In this document: in pieces, positions 23,191-36,200 of the stretch
Layout of the letters: each line of letters starts with the position of its first letter
Position numbering within the stretch: the stretch's first letter is position 1
Source of the DNA: Cyanophora paradoxa
Lineage: Eukaryota > Glaucocystophyceae > Cyanophorales > Cyanophoraceae
Direction: 5' to 3'
NCBI GenBank assembly: GCA_004431415.1
Contig: QPMI01000417.1
Location: 1 to 64,000, forward strand
DNA length: 64,000 nucleotides
Program-made: the position numbers and the translations under genes
Notes under the pieces: generated by a model
The model's database searches: none
Seen by the model: the letters and a program-made list of their open reading frames with translations, nothing else
What the model was told of the DNA's origin: nothing

Positions 23191-26100
23191 ATGGGTGCAG
23201 AAACGAGCCGGCAATCGCTGCTCGACGCGCACGGCGATGATCTGCACGCGATCCACAGCTCGGAGATCTCTCTCGGCAGGAAGCTCGGCCATGTGAGCAA
23301 AGAGGCCCGAAACCGTCGTTCTGCCTGACCGAGCCACGCACCCAGGGCGTGTCGGGCGACGTCTACGAAGCTCAATGGCAGCGGAGGTCCGTTGCGGTGA
23401 AGATAGCCAAGGCGAGTCTGTCGGAGGCTTTCCTTAAGGAGTTCAGGGCGGAAGCATCGCTCCTCAGGCAAGCTTGTACTGTGCATAGCTATCGCCTCGC
23501 TGACCGTCCCCGCCCGCCCCGGCACCGCCCCGCGCCCACAGCAAGGTGCTCCTCGCACGCATCGCTCCCCGCTTTCGTTCGCCGCTGACCTGCCGCCGCC
23601 GCGCAGCTCCGCCATCCGAACATCATCATGTGCGCATCGACCGCGCCGGCCGCCCTGCCCGCCGTCCCGCCCCGCCCGCCGTCCCGCGAGCCGCTCGCCG
23701 CAGGTTCTACGGGCTCTGCGCCGAGCCGGGACAGCTCATGATCATTACAGAGCTTGCCTCTGAGGGGAGCCTTGACACCTACCTGAAGCGCGTCAAATGC
23801 GACCTCGTTCGCAAGAGCCAGATCCTCTTCGACGTCGCATGCGGCATGAACTACCTGGCACGCGTACCCCGAACGCCCCCGCCGGATTCGCGTACCCCTG
23901 ACGTGCCGCGCGACCGCCGCGCAGGTCACGCGCCGGCCGCGGCAGGTCTTGCACTGCGACCTGAAGCTCACGAACGTGCTCCTCACGGGCGACGGCACTG
24001 CGAAGCTCGCCGACTTCGTGCGTACCCCTCCCGCCCTCCGCCGGGGGTACCGATCGTCCGCAGGGCCTCGCGTCCCTTCGCCGCGCCGAGGCCGGCCTCG
24101 CTGCGGCCGTCGAGGGCGTGGTCGGCCTCGAGGGGGGTACCCCCGCCTACATGGCCCCCGTCCGTTACCCCCATCCCCCTCCGCCACTCCGGATCGTCGT
24201 ACCCCCGCCGACGTGCGTGCGCAGGAGCTCTTCAACCGGGGTACGCCCTCCGAGAAGTCGGACTGCTTCTCCTTCGGGGTACTGGCGTGGGAGGTCCTCA
24301 CCGAGCAGGAGGCCTGGATCGGTGCGCGCGTACCCCCCTACAATCCGAGCCTTCCCGCCGAACTCTTTCCGGGGCGCAGGGTACGACATGGAGACGATCG
24401 CGCGGCTGATAACGGCGCGCCAGCGGCCGCCCGTACCCCCCAACCTCGACCCGACGCTCGCCGCCCTCATCCGCCGCTGCTGGGCCGAAGACGTGAGCCC
24501 CGTACCCCCCGCCAAAGAAAGGGATTGCCGTGCCCTTCTAACAAAGGATATTTTTCCTCCTCCGCCGCAGCCGAACGCGCGCCCGGCCTTCGAAGAGGTC
24601 CTCGACATTCTGGAGCCGTATACCGGCCGGCAGTCGCCCCGGGGATCCCTAGAGGGCCCCCTCCCCCGCCGCAGCAGCCTGGGCGGCGCCGGAGGAGGCG
24701 GGGCGATGAACGGGGACGGGTCGCAGCGGCAGCTGGCGCAGCAGCAGCAACAACAACAACAGCAGCGGCTCAGTGGGGCGCAACAGCAACAGCAGCAGGA
24801 GCAGCAGCAGCGGGCACCGGACATAGGCCCGGGGTCCGCCCGCGGCTTCCCGGATCGTCCGCAGTACCCCAGCCGCCCGCCCCTCAAGGACGCGATGAAC
24901 CCCTACGTCAGCCTGAACTACGGGGCGAACGTTCCCCCGCGGCAGCCCCCCCAGCACCAGTACCCCTACCGGCCCGAGCCGGCGAACGACGGCCCGGCCG
25001 ACGGCGGGTCGTACCGCTCCTTCGCGGCGGCGCTGGCGGCGGGGCAGCCGCCGCCTCTCCCCGGGAACCAGCACCAGCAGCAGCCGCCGCCCCCGCCCCC
25101 GCCCCCTCCGCCGGCGCCTCTGGCGTCTCAGGCCCCACAGGGTCCCTACCGACCCGCGGGGAGCCTCACGCCCCGGGGTACCTTCTCGCAGCCGTCGCCG
25201 CGCCTGGGCCCCAGCGGCTCGTTCACGTCGCCCCGTACCCCCTACATCGCGCCGCCCCCGCCCCCCGCCGTCCTCAGCACCCCGCCGGGGCCGGCCCCCG
25301 GGGGCGACCTCGCGCCCTCTGTACCCCCCTCGCCCCGGGGCTCCCTCTCCGCCCAGCACTCCGCCTCGGGGCCGCAGCAGCAGCAGCGGGGGCCCTCGGC
25401 CGCCGCGCTGGCCGCCGCGTCCGCCGCCGCCGCCGCCGCCTCCAAGAGCGAGAAACCGTCCCTCTTCGCGCGGGTGCGCCGCCGTCCTAATCGGATCCGA
25501 TCTGATCTGATCTGATCTGATCTGTGACCGCGTCGCGCCCCCCGCAGTTCCTGTCAGGGATCGCGTCCGACCCGTCGCCGCCGCCTCCCCCCTCGCACCA
25601 CCCCCCCATCGAGCCGGGGCCCCTCGTCTCCCCGGGGTACATCATGCGGCAGGCTCAGGCCGCGCGCAGCTCCCCCGGCCCCTCCTCGGCCGCCCCCGCC
25701 GGCCCCAACGGCGTCGGTACCCCGGCGGACCCCAGCGGGGGCATGTACCGGCCCGTCCGGGTACAGTCCACCGGCCCGTTTCGGCCCAGCCTCCCCGCCC
25801 AGTTCGCTGCGACGCCCCCGAAGCCCGGCAGCGTCCCCGACGCGCTTACCCTCGCGGGGGGGTACCGCGGGAGCGTGGAGCTGGACACGGCGCCCCGGGG
25901 CATTCAGGGCCCCCTGCGCCCCTCAAAGTCCTTCTCGTACGCCATGGGCCGCTCCGCAGGCCCCGCGCAGCCGCAGCCCCCGCTCCAGCATCTGGCGCCC
26001 CTCGGCGGCGCGTTCAGGCCCCAGCAGCCGCAGCCGCCTCAGCCGCAGCCGCCGCTCCCGTCCTACCAGCAGCAGCAGCAGCAGCAGCAGCCCCCGCTGC

Positions 26101-28985
26101 AACAGCCGCCCCCCTCCCCCCACTACTCCCCCATGCCCTCGGGCCCTGGGTACTCTCCCGCCTCGGGCGCCCTCATGTCGCCGCCCGCGCCCCCGCCCCT
26201 CAAGCCGGTCGCCACCGTACCCGTGCCGGCCGCGCCGCCCGTACCCATGCCGGGCGCCTCCTCCTCGGGCTTCGCCTCCGCCATGAACTTCGCCTCGACC
26301 GGCTCCCGGCCCGGGTACCCCCCCGCGGGCAGCCCGACCGGGGGGTACAGCAGCTCGCTGCAGACCATCGTGGAGCAGCCGGCGGCCCCCAAGCCCTACA
26401 ACTTTTACACGGCCCCCACCGCCTCCTCCGCCCTCCGCTCCGCGTACCCCGCCCCACAGGCCCGGCCGCCGTACCCCCCCAGCAACGTCACCACCCCTGC
26501 CCTCTCCCGCGCCAACTCGATATCCTCCGCCGCGGGGGGTAGCCTCTCCTCGGGGGCCCCTGCCGGGTTCCGGGTACAGCTGCCCATACCCCCGCCTCTA
26601 CCTCCGACGTCCCACGACGAGGCTGCGTGCGCACCTCTCCTGTACCCCCTGCAACTTTGAAATCCCTTACCCCCCGCAGGCGCCTCCTCTCGCGCTACAG
26701 CATCGACCTGCGTGCCCTCCGCGGCTCCGCCGACCTTTCCAGGTACCCCTCTGCGCGCCTTCCTCCCACCTCCGCGCCCGATACGAATTCGGTACCCCCC
26801 AGGCGGCAGCTGCGTGACTCGGGTGTGACGGAGCTGGCGAGGGCGCTACCCCTCAGCCCCGAGCTTCGCGCCCTCTCCCTCTCTGCGAACGCATTCACCG
26901 AACACGGTGCCCCCCATCCCACCGTGATCCCCCCCCGGCCACCTCGCTGACCTGTACCCCCGCCCTGCAGGCTCCCGGGCGCTCTCGGGGGCCCTCCTGG
27001 CCTCCTCCCTGACCGCCCTGGATCTTTCCGGTAACCCCCTCGGAGCTCCCGGCGCTCGCTGGATCGCCGCCGCGGTGCCCTCTTCTTTCTTTTCTTGTCT
27101 TCTTTCTTCTTTCTTACTGATTCATCCTTTCTTATCTCAGCTGGGGCGGGGCGCGCCGCTCGCCCTCCTTAACCTCTCCGACTGCGGGATCGACTCCGAG
27201 GGGGCCGAATACATCGGCCTCGCCCTCGGGAGCTCCCAGGCGAGCGCTCGCCGGAGTCGGCGTACCCCCTCCCCTGCGGATCGTTCGCCTGACCGTTTCC
27301 CCGCAGGCGATCCGGGAGCTGCACCTAGCGGGGAACCCGATCCGCGAGCGGGGTACGCGAGCGAGCCCTCTAAGGGGCTACGAAGAAGAAGAAGAGAGAG
27401 AAGGGGATGAAGAAGCTGACCGGCCGGCCGGTCGCGCAGGGGCGCGGTTCATCGCGGAGGGCCTCCAGACGAACCGGACGCTCGCGCGCCTCAACCTGCG
27501 CCTCTGCAAGACAAAGCTCGAGGGCAAGTCCAAGCCCAACTCTTCTTCTTCTGATAGCTTCTTATAGCTTGCTTCTTATAGCTTGACTATAAAAAGATAG
27601 CGGCGGCTATAGCTTCTTACAGCTCGCTTAACGTGATAGCTAGCTTGCTTGACAAAGCTCGAGGGCGAGCCCAAGCCCAATCCCAAGCCCTTGGCCCTGG
27701 GCCAAGCCCTTGGTTGCGTTGCTCACGCTTCCTTCTCCGCAGGGACGCGCGCCGTCATGCGGGCCGTGCAGGCCCGCTTTTCCCTCCCCTCGCCCCGCCG
27801 CTGCCCCCCGCCCGCCCCTTTGCCGACCCTCCTTCGCGCAGGCGGGGGCGGCGCCGGCGCTGGAGGAGGTGACCCTCGCCGGCAACAAGATCCCAGACGA
27901 GGGTGCGCTCGAAGAAGGGGGAAGGAGGAGGAGAGCTGGGGGGGGGTACCCGCCCGGGCTTTAGCTAGGGCCTACTCTCTCGCCCCGCCTCGGACCGCCT
28001 CGCCTCACGCCCGCCGCGCAGGGCTGGAGGCCGTGGCGGGGGCGGTGCGCTCGGGCCTCTGCTCCCTCGTCTCCGTCGACCTCTCCGACAACCCCTTCCA
28101 CCGCGAGCGTGCGCCCCAGACCGCTTTCTCTCTCTCTGCCGCTTGGCCCGCCCGCGCCCTGACTGTACCCCCGCACGCCAGACGCGGTGCGGGGCCTGGC
28201 GGCCGCCGTCGGTGCCTCCGCGTACCTCCGCCGCCTCTCCCTCGCCAACTGCCGCATCGGCGACCCGGGTACCCCTCCCATTCTTCCCCCCCCCTCCCCT
28301 CCTCCCCACTCTAAATTTTCTCCTTCTTCTTCTCAGGGGCCGAGGCGCTTGCGGACGCCGTGCGGACGTCGGGATCGCTGCGCGTCCTGAACCTCTCGGG
28401 CTGTGGAATCTCCAAGCGGGGTACGCTTGCGTTTCGTTTGGGGGGTACGCCGTGTACCGAACCGGGGCGCGGCGCGCAGGGGCCGACGCGCTGGCGGGCG
28501 CCCTCCGGAGCAACAACGTGCTCGAGGTCCGAACCGCGTGCCCCGGCTCTCTTCATCCCGTACCCCTCCGCCGCCGACGGGGTACCGCAGGTCATGCGCC
28601 TCGGGGGGAACAAGTTCGGGGACGGGGGCGTGGAGAGCCTCTGCGAGGCGCTCATACAGAACGCGCGGCTGGTCTCGATCGGGCTGGACTCGCTCGGCCT
28701 CTCCGACCGGGGCGCCCAGGCCCTCGCGCGGCTCCTCCAGGCCAACCGCTCGCTCCTGGAGGTGGACTTCATGGCCAACCGGGTACGCGAGAAGGGCGTC
28801 CTCGCAGTCGTCCAGTCCGCCTCGGGGCGGCAGCAGGTGCGCTAAGAACAGGCCCCGACGAATCTGAGCCTTCTGATATGAGTCAGGTGGCGCTCCTGAT
28901 GAGGGGGAACGAGGCGACTCAGCGTGTGCGGGAGGCGTGCGAGCGCGCGCGCGCCGCGAACCCGCGCGTCGAGATCTCCTTCTGA
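23191..28985 (+). CDS. TKL-like protein kinase fused to leucine-rich repeats by a long Pro/Gln linker
   Basis: About 24 exons, starting at ATG 23,191 (MGAETSRQSLLDAHGDDLHA). Kinase exons at 23191-23292, 23346-23480, 23607-23629, 23704-23863, 23924-24017, 24064-24160, 24224-24321, 24380-24492 and 24571 onward give a glycine-rich loop LGHGVSGDVYEAQW, the lysine in VAVKIAK, the catalytic loop HCDLKLTN (Cys in place of the usual Arg), DF|G split by an intron, GGTPAYMAP|E and IRRCWAEDPNARP. All key catalytic residues are present. Two large exons (24571-25473, 25548-26626) encode about 630 residues of Pro/Gln/Gly/Ser-rich linker. Splicing into 26680-26742 continues the frame (SHDEAA|RLLSRYSIDLRAL). 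Then come about eleven LRRs of the ribonuclease-inhibitor kind (for example LTALDLSGNPLG, LEEVTLAGNKIPDEG, LRVLNLSGCGISKRG), most on their own exon, ending RVEISF. A cytosolic receptor-like or scaffold kinase is inferred. Confidence 0.88.
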
Positions 28986-29527
28986 GGGACCCGTACCCGT
29001 CTCGTTCTCCTCCCCCCCCCACGCCGGCCCCCCTTCCCCCACTCCCCCCCCCCCTCCCCACCTCCAACGATTAGGGCTTCTCGTGATCGCTTAGTGCTGC
29101 TTTTTTTGTTGCGTTCTTTTTATCGAGTATCGCAAAGCCGTTTCTTGAATTTGCCGTCGCCTCGTTGGGCGTGGGAAGCAGCAGCAGCAGAGGAGCTCGA
29201 GAGCTCGAGCGGCATGGACGAACAGATGTTAAATATTTTTATATCAAGTTAAGATACGTTTACATTATGCGCGGCGACTCGGCGAATCTACATATACTCA
29301 TCCTGACTCTAGAGCTATCTCTAGGCCTGGTTGCATGCACCTGCCTGCGTAACTGAGCTCTAGATCTAGCTCTCATTCTATCGAAACGTTACATATGCTA
29401 CTCATGATTAACTTTAGTAAAATGCGAATGCGGGGAAATCGAAATGGAAGCGGGCCGTAGAAGTACACAGCGAAACTCGCCTAGGCTATGCCGGGCAGCG
29501 CTAGGCTAGGCTAGGCGCCGACCAGGC
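28986..29527. other. Intergenic, convergent 3' ends of E and F
   Basis: This stretch contains a C-rich segment just after the stop of E (about 29,008-29,062), a T-run near 29,100, a short CAG run at about 29,180, and then AT-richer DNA with CTAG-type palindromes. It probably holds both 3' untranslated regions. I see no gene. Confidence 0.6.
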
Positions 29528-31162
29528 TCAGCTCTTGCCGGGGCTAGAGGCGGGCATGCGGGGCAGGCCGAGGCGCGCGCAGAGGAAGGCGTCGATGTCC
29601 GCGCAGACCATGGGCGTCTCGGGGCAGTCCACGATCCAGTGGCAGACGCCCTGAAGATAGGTAGGTAGAAAGAAGTGAGAAGATAGGTAATGTATATCAA
29701 GCTTTAAGTAACGGACCGGGTAGATTCGGTAGTCGATGCCGTGGACGAACTTCTTGATGTTGACAGTGCGCTGCAGGAAGGGCGGGCAGGCCTGCGAGAG
29801 CCGTTAGGGAGGGGGAGGGCGAGATTCGAATTCAAATGTTCGAGTTCGAAGAAGCGCGTACCCGGTCCTCGGCGCCGACCTGGAGCATGACGGGAAACGT
29901 GAACTTCTCGTGCCGAATGTCCAGGGACTTGAACGGGTCCGCCCACCGGAACCCGATCTGAGGAGAGGAGAGGGACGCGCGCGTAAGCGAGAAGAACGAG
30001 CTGAGAGCGTGCGCGGGTCGCACCTCGAACACGATGCGTCCGGATTCGGGGGAGAGTGTCGCGTGGATCTGCGGCAGACAAAGCGTCAGAGGCGCGCGGG
30101 GTGAGCTTCTTCGCGGGGCCGCGGGCCGCGCGCACCTCGCGCTGCTTGGCGGGATCAATTGTGTTCATGAACGCGTCCTGATACGTCTTGTAGGGGAGCA
30201 TCGTCGGCTGCGGAAGGGCGCGCGTCAGCGGCGGGCGCGCGGAACGGAGCGGAACGGGCAGATGAGGAAGAAGAGCGAGCGACGCGCCTTCCTGAGGAAC
30301 ATCCAGCGGAGGATGTGCGGGGCGAAGGACCGGAGCCCGTAGATGTTGAAGAGGTTGCGGACCGACTGGACGCCGGGCGCCAGCATGATCAGCGCCGAGA
30401 CAGGGATGCGCGAGGCGACGAGCTGCACGAGGACGCCTGCGGGCGGGCGGGCGGGCGAGCGGCTCGAACCGCGGGCGGAGAAGCGGGCCGCGGCTGCGTG
30501 AACGCGCGCGCACCGCCGAGGGAGAAGCCGATGAGGACGGGCGGCTTGGAGAGCTTGAGAGAAGCGATGAAGTCCTCGAGGTGCTTCACGTAGTCTCTGA
30601 GCGAGGCGCGGCCGAGGCGCTTGATCTGAAGCGGGTCCCCGTGCCATGGCAGAGTCGGGCAGTGCACTCGCCACCCGTGCAATGCGAGGATGTCCCTGAT
30701 CACGTGCATTGCGCTGCCGACCTCCCACATGCCGTGCACCTGCGGCAGTTCAGCACTGCTGCATTCGCGGGACGTCGACGCCGCGCGCGGGCGCGGGCCA
30801 TGGCTCACCGCGATAATCTCTGGCCTGTCATCTACTGGCTTGGGTGATAGTATTGCTGCTGAGGATTCGCTGGACGCTGTCGAGGGAACCTTCATGCCCT
30901 GCAGCCGAGATCGAGGCGTCGTAAACGCCTCCCGCACGCTGCCGCTGTGGGTGTCCGCGCTCTCCGGGGGAAACAACGACCCCGTCTTCATGCTAACGTG
31001 CGGCGGGGTTGAGCTGCTGCTCGGCTCCATCCCGCTGCTTCGCTCGCGCTCGGGGCTGGAAGCAAACGAGGCTGGCTGGACGTGAACAACGCGAGCTCCC
31101 TGGCGGCTGCCCGATGCGAGCTGCTCTCCTGCTTTTGCCTTTGCAGTGCCTCTGATAGCCAT
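29528..31162 (-). CDS. Alpha/beta hydrolase (lysophospholipase/monoglyceride lipase-like)
   Basis: Seven exons, starting at ATG 31,162 (MAIRGTAKAKAGEQLASG) with about 125 poorly conserved residues first. The fold then opens with the oxyanion-type VHGMWEVG, followed by HGWRVHCPTLPWHGDP and the nucleophile elbow VLIGFSLGG. An intron interrupts directly after the elbow (exon end 30,514). Later exons give ASRIPVSALIMLAPGVQS, TMLPYKTYQDAFMNTIDP, FPVMLQVGAEDR (candidate acid Asp) and GVCHWIVDCPE (candidate catalytic His), ending SSPGKS. Ser, Asp and His are all in place, so an active serine hydrolase of acylglycerols or similar esters is likely; the substrate cannot be told. One donor is GC (RK|GCGCGT). 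It is divergent from gene G. Confidence 0.85.
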
Positions 31163-31419
31163 CTGGCATCGCCTCCCAGGGCCGGGCTTCTCCCAGGGCG
31201 CGCCACATCGCTGCGCGGGAGGGTCGCTCGTTGCGCGCGCCCGCGCTGCCTCTCTGCATACGCTCCATGGAGCCGCGTACGCGCTTGTTTCGTTTGCTGG
31301 TGCCGCGCTCCGCGAAACGATGCGAATGCCCGGGAGCCCGCGTACCCTGGCCCAGGTCCCCCCCCCTACCGGCCGCAGAAGTTCGAGCAGCTAGAGCAGG
31401 GTCCGGCTACGCTAGATAG
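31163..31419. promoter_or_regulatory. Divergent promoter region between genes F and G
   Basis: About 257 bp between the hydrolase start and the LYR-protein start. No TATA-like box seen. Confidence 0.4.
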
Positions 31420-32331
31420 ATGGCGGCGGAGGCGCCGAAGGTGTTCCGCACCACGCTGCAGCTCTTCAGGGATTGCATCCGGCTCGCCGACTACCTCGGG
31501 ACGAAGGGCGCGAACGGCAACGCGCTCAAGCGCCATGTGCGCAACGAGGTGCGAGGCCGCGCGCCGCCCTGCCGCTCCGCCGCGTCAATCGCGCCGCCTC
31601 AAACCCGGCCCGCGGCCGCCGCGCAGTTCAAGAAGCACATGTTCGAGTCGAACCCAGAGAAGATCGAGCAGCTGCGCGAGAAGTGCGCTGCCCGCCGCTC
31701 CTGCCGCCGGCCCGCCGTCGCCCGCGCGCCGTCCCTGATCCGGCGGCGGCCGCGGCCTCCCGCAGCGCGTTCCGCGGCCTGCAGAACTACCTGATGTACG
31801 AGGCGCAGTCGTGCGCTCTCCCTCTTTGCGCCGTAGTGCGGATCTAGATCTCCGCCCTCGCCGCCGGCACCACAGACCCGACCCGGGCGCGCCGGCCCAG
31901 CCCGCGCGCACTTAGCCCTTCCAAGCTAATGCTGAAGAATGCCGCCCCTTCTTAGCATTCTTCAGTATTAGCTTAGCCGCCAGGGGGCCGCACGCCCCAC
32001 AGAGCCGGAGCCGCTGAGCCTGCGCCCCTTAGACTCTTCTTGTTCGCCATGAGACCCTTAGCTTAAATCCGCCCGTCGTAGACCCCCTCGGCCGCGGCGT
32101 GGCCCCGAGAGCGGTTCAAATATCCATCCCCAATTCTTAGCTTGGCCGCCGCGGCGCCGCGCGCCCTGCCCCCTCGCGCGCCCGGCCCGCTGGCGCTGAC
32201 CGTCGGACGCGCCCCGGGCCCGGCGCCCGCGCAGGCGCCTCAAGGCTTCGATGGCGCAGCAGCAACAATCGGACGATGGCGCCGACAAGCCCTCGGATGA
32301 CGCCACCCGCCTCTCGTACCCCCGAGGGTAG
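31420..32331 (+). CDS. Small LYR-motif (complex-I-LYR-like) family protein
   Basis: Four exons: 31420-31548, 31627-31682, 31766-31810 and 32235-32331, giving about 108 residues. Reading frames rejoin cleanly. It begins MAAEAPKVFRTTLQLFRDCI, with the LYR-like turn as LFR, then KRHVRNEFKKHMFESNPEKI and LQNYLMYEAQS, and ends in a polar tail DKPSDDATRLSYPRG. The pattern of Arg/Lys-rich helix, then an Asn-Pro-Glu-Lys-Ile segment, then a third helix fits the small LYRM proteins, which bind mitochondrial acyl-carrier protein and assist Fe-S or respiratory-complex assembly. I cannot name the subtype. The last intron (424 bp) contains a hairpin. The gene converges on H, 284 bp away. Confidence 0.75.
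31923..31974 (+). repeat. Hairpin in last intron of gene G
   Basis: AAGCTAATGCTGAAGAATGC is followed after about 12 bases by GCATTCTTCAGTATTAGCTT. This is a 20-bp stem with a single G:U-type mismatch in the transcribed RNA. It could be a small-RNA precursor, a splicing element or a MITE relic. Nothing shows that it is processed. Confidence 0.7.
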
Positions 32332-32614
32332 GAACGGCCTTGAACCCCCCGTACCCCTCGGCCTTGGCCAACCCCGTACGCCTTGTCCAGATCCCCCCTC
32401 CATCCATCCCCCACACACACACACACACTCCATCTCGCCCCCCCCCCCCCCCCCCCCCCCACACCCTCCGGGGTTCCATGCGTCCGACCAAGCCCCGGGG
32501 GCCCCTGCTCCCATCCTCGCTCCCTCCGCTCCTATCCCTTATCCCTTTATCCCTTTTCACGTTTTCATTTCATGATTGTATATCAGATAGAACGATAATA
32601 TAAGACCGCTTCGA

Positions 32615-33258
32615 CTACATAACGGAGCAGGCTTTCGAGTTGCTGCTGCTGCTTTGTGGGGGGGATGCCCCTGGCCCCACAACTGCAGGCTGCAGCTGCC
32701 TGGGTACAGCCGGCGCCGGCGCCGGTGCGGGGGCGGCGCTCGGCCGCGGCCCGGCGACACCCGCTGCCGCGTGGGAGATCGAGGGCGAAGCGGGGCCGTG
32801 ACCCCCCACTCCAGCCAGCTCCGATCGCAGCCGGGCGATCTGCAGGATCCGGAGGCGGGCGATAATTATAAAGCGCTAAAGAAAAGCTAGGCGAGATCTA
32901 GATCCAGAGGCTTCGAATTTCGAGCGCACCTCCGCTTCGAGCCCCTCTTTCCTCCTCCGCTCCTGCGCGAACAAAGGCAAGCAAGTTAATAGCAAGCTTA
33001 AGTAAGTAATAAGGTATAAAGGCTTTACGCGTCGACATCGCGCTGGATTAGAGCGAGCCTCGGAGAGCTAAAGATTCGACGAGCGGCGCCGGCGCCGGCG
33101 CCGGCACGCAAGCAAGCAAGGTAATAAGGTGAAGGCTTTGGGGCTTAAGTACGCTGGATTAGAGCTGATAATACGTACGCCGGCACGCAAGCAAGCAAGG
33201 TAATAAGGCAAGCAAGGTAAAGTACGCTGGATTAGAGCTGATAATTCGAGGAGCGGCG

Positions 33259-33298
<40 letters not shown>

Positions 33299-36200
33299 CT
33301 CGTCGAGCTCCCGCCTGCGATCCGCGAGCAGAGTCTCGATCTCCGACCCGGGCGCATGCGCAGGCGCTGCAGCCGGAGCCTGCCCCGGGGCGCCGGAGCC
33401 GGGGCCGGGGCCGGGGCCGGGGCCTGCGCCGCCCGCCTCCGCAGACGGACTCGTACTGGCCAAATGGGGGCCCTGCGCCTGCCCAAGCACCGCATCCGGA
33501 CCGGTGAGCGCGGGCGGGGCACGGGAACGGGCACTAGTCAGCTGCAGCGACCGACGCCGCACCTGCGGTTGTAAGGGGCCCCGCTGGCGGCTCCGGAAGG
33601 GCACCGAGGCCAGCAGCGCGTCCAGGTTCTGCTCGCAATCTGTAAGCTGATCGAAAAGGCGGCGGTTCTAGCATCGGCGCTTCTAAACGGATCTCGATAT
33701 GTTATCTGGGTAGCTTATATTATATAATTGGCCGCGCCGTATAAAAAATTTGAGTCCCAGGGCTCGAGCAGCCAGGGCGCACGGAGAAGAAGGCGACGTT
33801 GCCCTCCGTGAGGAACGCGAAGGGGGCGGCGTCCGCCGACCCCGGGGGCAGCCCGGGCGCCTGCGGGGCGCGGCTCCAATGTCAAGGCCCATTCACAATA
33901 GCCCCGGCGCCTGCGGGGCGCGGGGGAGGCGAGGGCCAATCCTCTGCGTCGGCTAATTATAAAATGCAAAGCGGCTTGCCTTTGCGGGGGAGAGGAGAAC
34001 GGGGCGGACGGGCCGCCCCGCGACCTCTGCGAGCTGCAGCCGGTCCCGCAGCGCCCCGTCCCCGACCGACTCCGCGCTGCGAAATTAAAGCTTAAGCTTA
34101 AGCAGATTTCAATCTCGATATGTTGTTAAGGAAACTTGTTATAATTACTAAAGCTATGGAACGCGTTTAGCAGACGGCTGGTAGTAAACGTTGTAGGTAG
34201 GAATCTAGACGGTGGGAGGCCATGGCCATGGCCATGGCCAATCTAGACGGGTGGCAGCAATGGCACGAGGGGCGCGCCTGAGGGGGCACGAGGAGGGGCT
34301 GATAGCAGGCGATCTAATCGGTCGGAGATCCTCGGGCCTAAAAACAGCTTTGGTGGATATATAGCAGATCTAGACAGCTGCAGTAGACGATCCCATCACA
34401 GGCGTCGCAATTTCGATCGGTCGAAGTCGGAGCTCCTTGAGCTCAGGAGGGGCGCACCTGAGGAGGGGTACGAAGGCGCGGCAGGAGACGACGGCGCGCG
34501 TCGCCCCCGCCCCCGCCGCCTCCGCCGCCCCGGGCGCCGCCCCGGGCACCTGCGCATGCGCGCCCCCGGCCCCATCAGCGGCTATCGAGATCGAGCGCGG
34601 GTCGGTCCGGCCCCCGCCGCCTCCGCCGCCCCGGGCGCCGCCCCGGGCACCTGCGCGCGCGCCCCCAAGAATCGAAAACAAGATCGAAAACATGATAGCG
34701 CCTTTTAACATTCATCGGATCAAGAAGTACTATCAACGGGCACCTGCGCGCCCCCATCGACGGGCCCAGACCGGCCCGCGACCGCCAAGTGATGCATGAG
34801 AGCAGGGCTCTAGAACCTCGTCATCTCCGGATAGCAGGGTTTTTTGCGATAAATGATGCTATAGGTAGAGCTATCCGGCTTCATATCGTCGTAGCTACAG
34901 AAGAGTCGGATCTAACAGTAGGGCGGGTGGCTAGCTGTAATTAATATACATATATAACTAGTCTATAAGAGGCGGTCGCACCTGGCAGTCGGCCCAGCAG
35001 GGGATGCCTCGGTCCGCGAGGCCGAGGACGACCGCCCGCGCGAACCCCGCGTCCTGCGCGGAGCGGGCGGGCGGGCGGTCGGGCGCGAGGGAAGCTTAAG
35101 AGGAGAAGCAGAAGGGTTTCAGAGAGCCTAGAGCCATGGCGGATGGATCTAGATCTCTTTCATGCAAGCACTTCAACTTCACGGGGGCACCTGGGGCGAG
35201 CACCAGAGGACCACGTGGTCGGACGAGCCCTCGAGCGGGCACCGCGCCTGCGCGAGCGAGATTGGAGGGTAATATAAGATCTTCTAGATCTAAATCTAGG
35301 CTTGCAATTGGGCCTAGGCGTTCAACTGGCAAGGCCGGCAAGGCCGGCGCCGGCGCACCTCGGGCGTGGAGAGGAGGGCAGCCGCGTCTGCGGCCTCGGC
35401 CGCCCCGGCCGCCGCCGCGCCCCCCGCCGCGTGGATCGTCTGCGGAAACGGTAAGCTTAAGAGAAGGAGGCAGGCTCTGAGAAGGGGAGGCTGCGGCGAA
35501 AGGGGGAGGGGGGAGGGGGGGGAGGGGGGGCAGAAAGGCAAGGGGATTCCTGTGGAGATCGAAGCGTTTCGGGAAAGCTTGGGAGACGCGCACGGACCTG
35601 GGAGACGGTGTGGGCGAAGGAGGCGAAGCCCGCCTCGAAGAGCGCCTCCGTGCTGCGCGGCGGCGATCGGGAGGAACACGGCGGAGAGCGATCGCGAAGT
35701 ACTAGCGGCTTAAGGCGGGAATGCAGTGAGTTGAATTGAGCGGTTTCGCTTTAATTGAAGGGATGCAGTGAAACTTAAAGGCGGGCCGGGTCACCTGAAG
35801 TCCGCGAACTGCTGGCGGAGGAGCGCCCCCTGCGAGCGAAGCGGGCCGGGTCGACTCGGGAGGACGGAAAGGGCCGAGTAGGAGCCCCGCGCAGGGAAGG
35901 GCGGCGGCGGCCCGGGCGCGCCTTCATGTGGTCGTCGAGGGCGCACTGCTGGCGCCAGACCGGGAAGACGGGGATCTGCCGCCCGCCCAGAGCAGATCAG
36001 ATCAGATCAGAGCAAATTGAAGCTTAAGGTTCAATGGCAAACAACGAGCCGATCGGACAGGATCGTTAGAGGACTAAAGGACAAAAGGAGGATTAGAGGG
36101 GAAGATGGAGATCTATCGGCCGCCCAGGGCAGATCAGAGCAAAGAATAAAACAAACAACGAAGAGCGACGGCTTAGGCCGAGGGCCGGGGCCGGAGACCT

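Noticed and set aside
26680-28985. LRR region as a separate gene
   Set aside because: The donor at 26,626 and acceptor at 26,680 join the linker frame to the LRR frame exactly; no good start codon precedes the LRRs.
30034-30342. Plus-strand open frames opposite hydrolase gene F
   Set aside because: Mirror frames of real minus-strand exons; the hydrolase motifs fix the strand.
32436-32460. Poly-C after gene G as an assembly gap
   Set aside because: Similar C-tracts follow a consistent strand rule across several genes, so they are more likely real, although exact lengths may be wrong.
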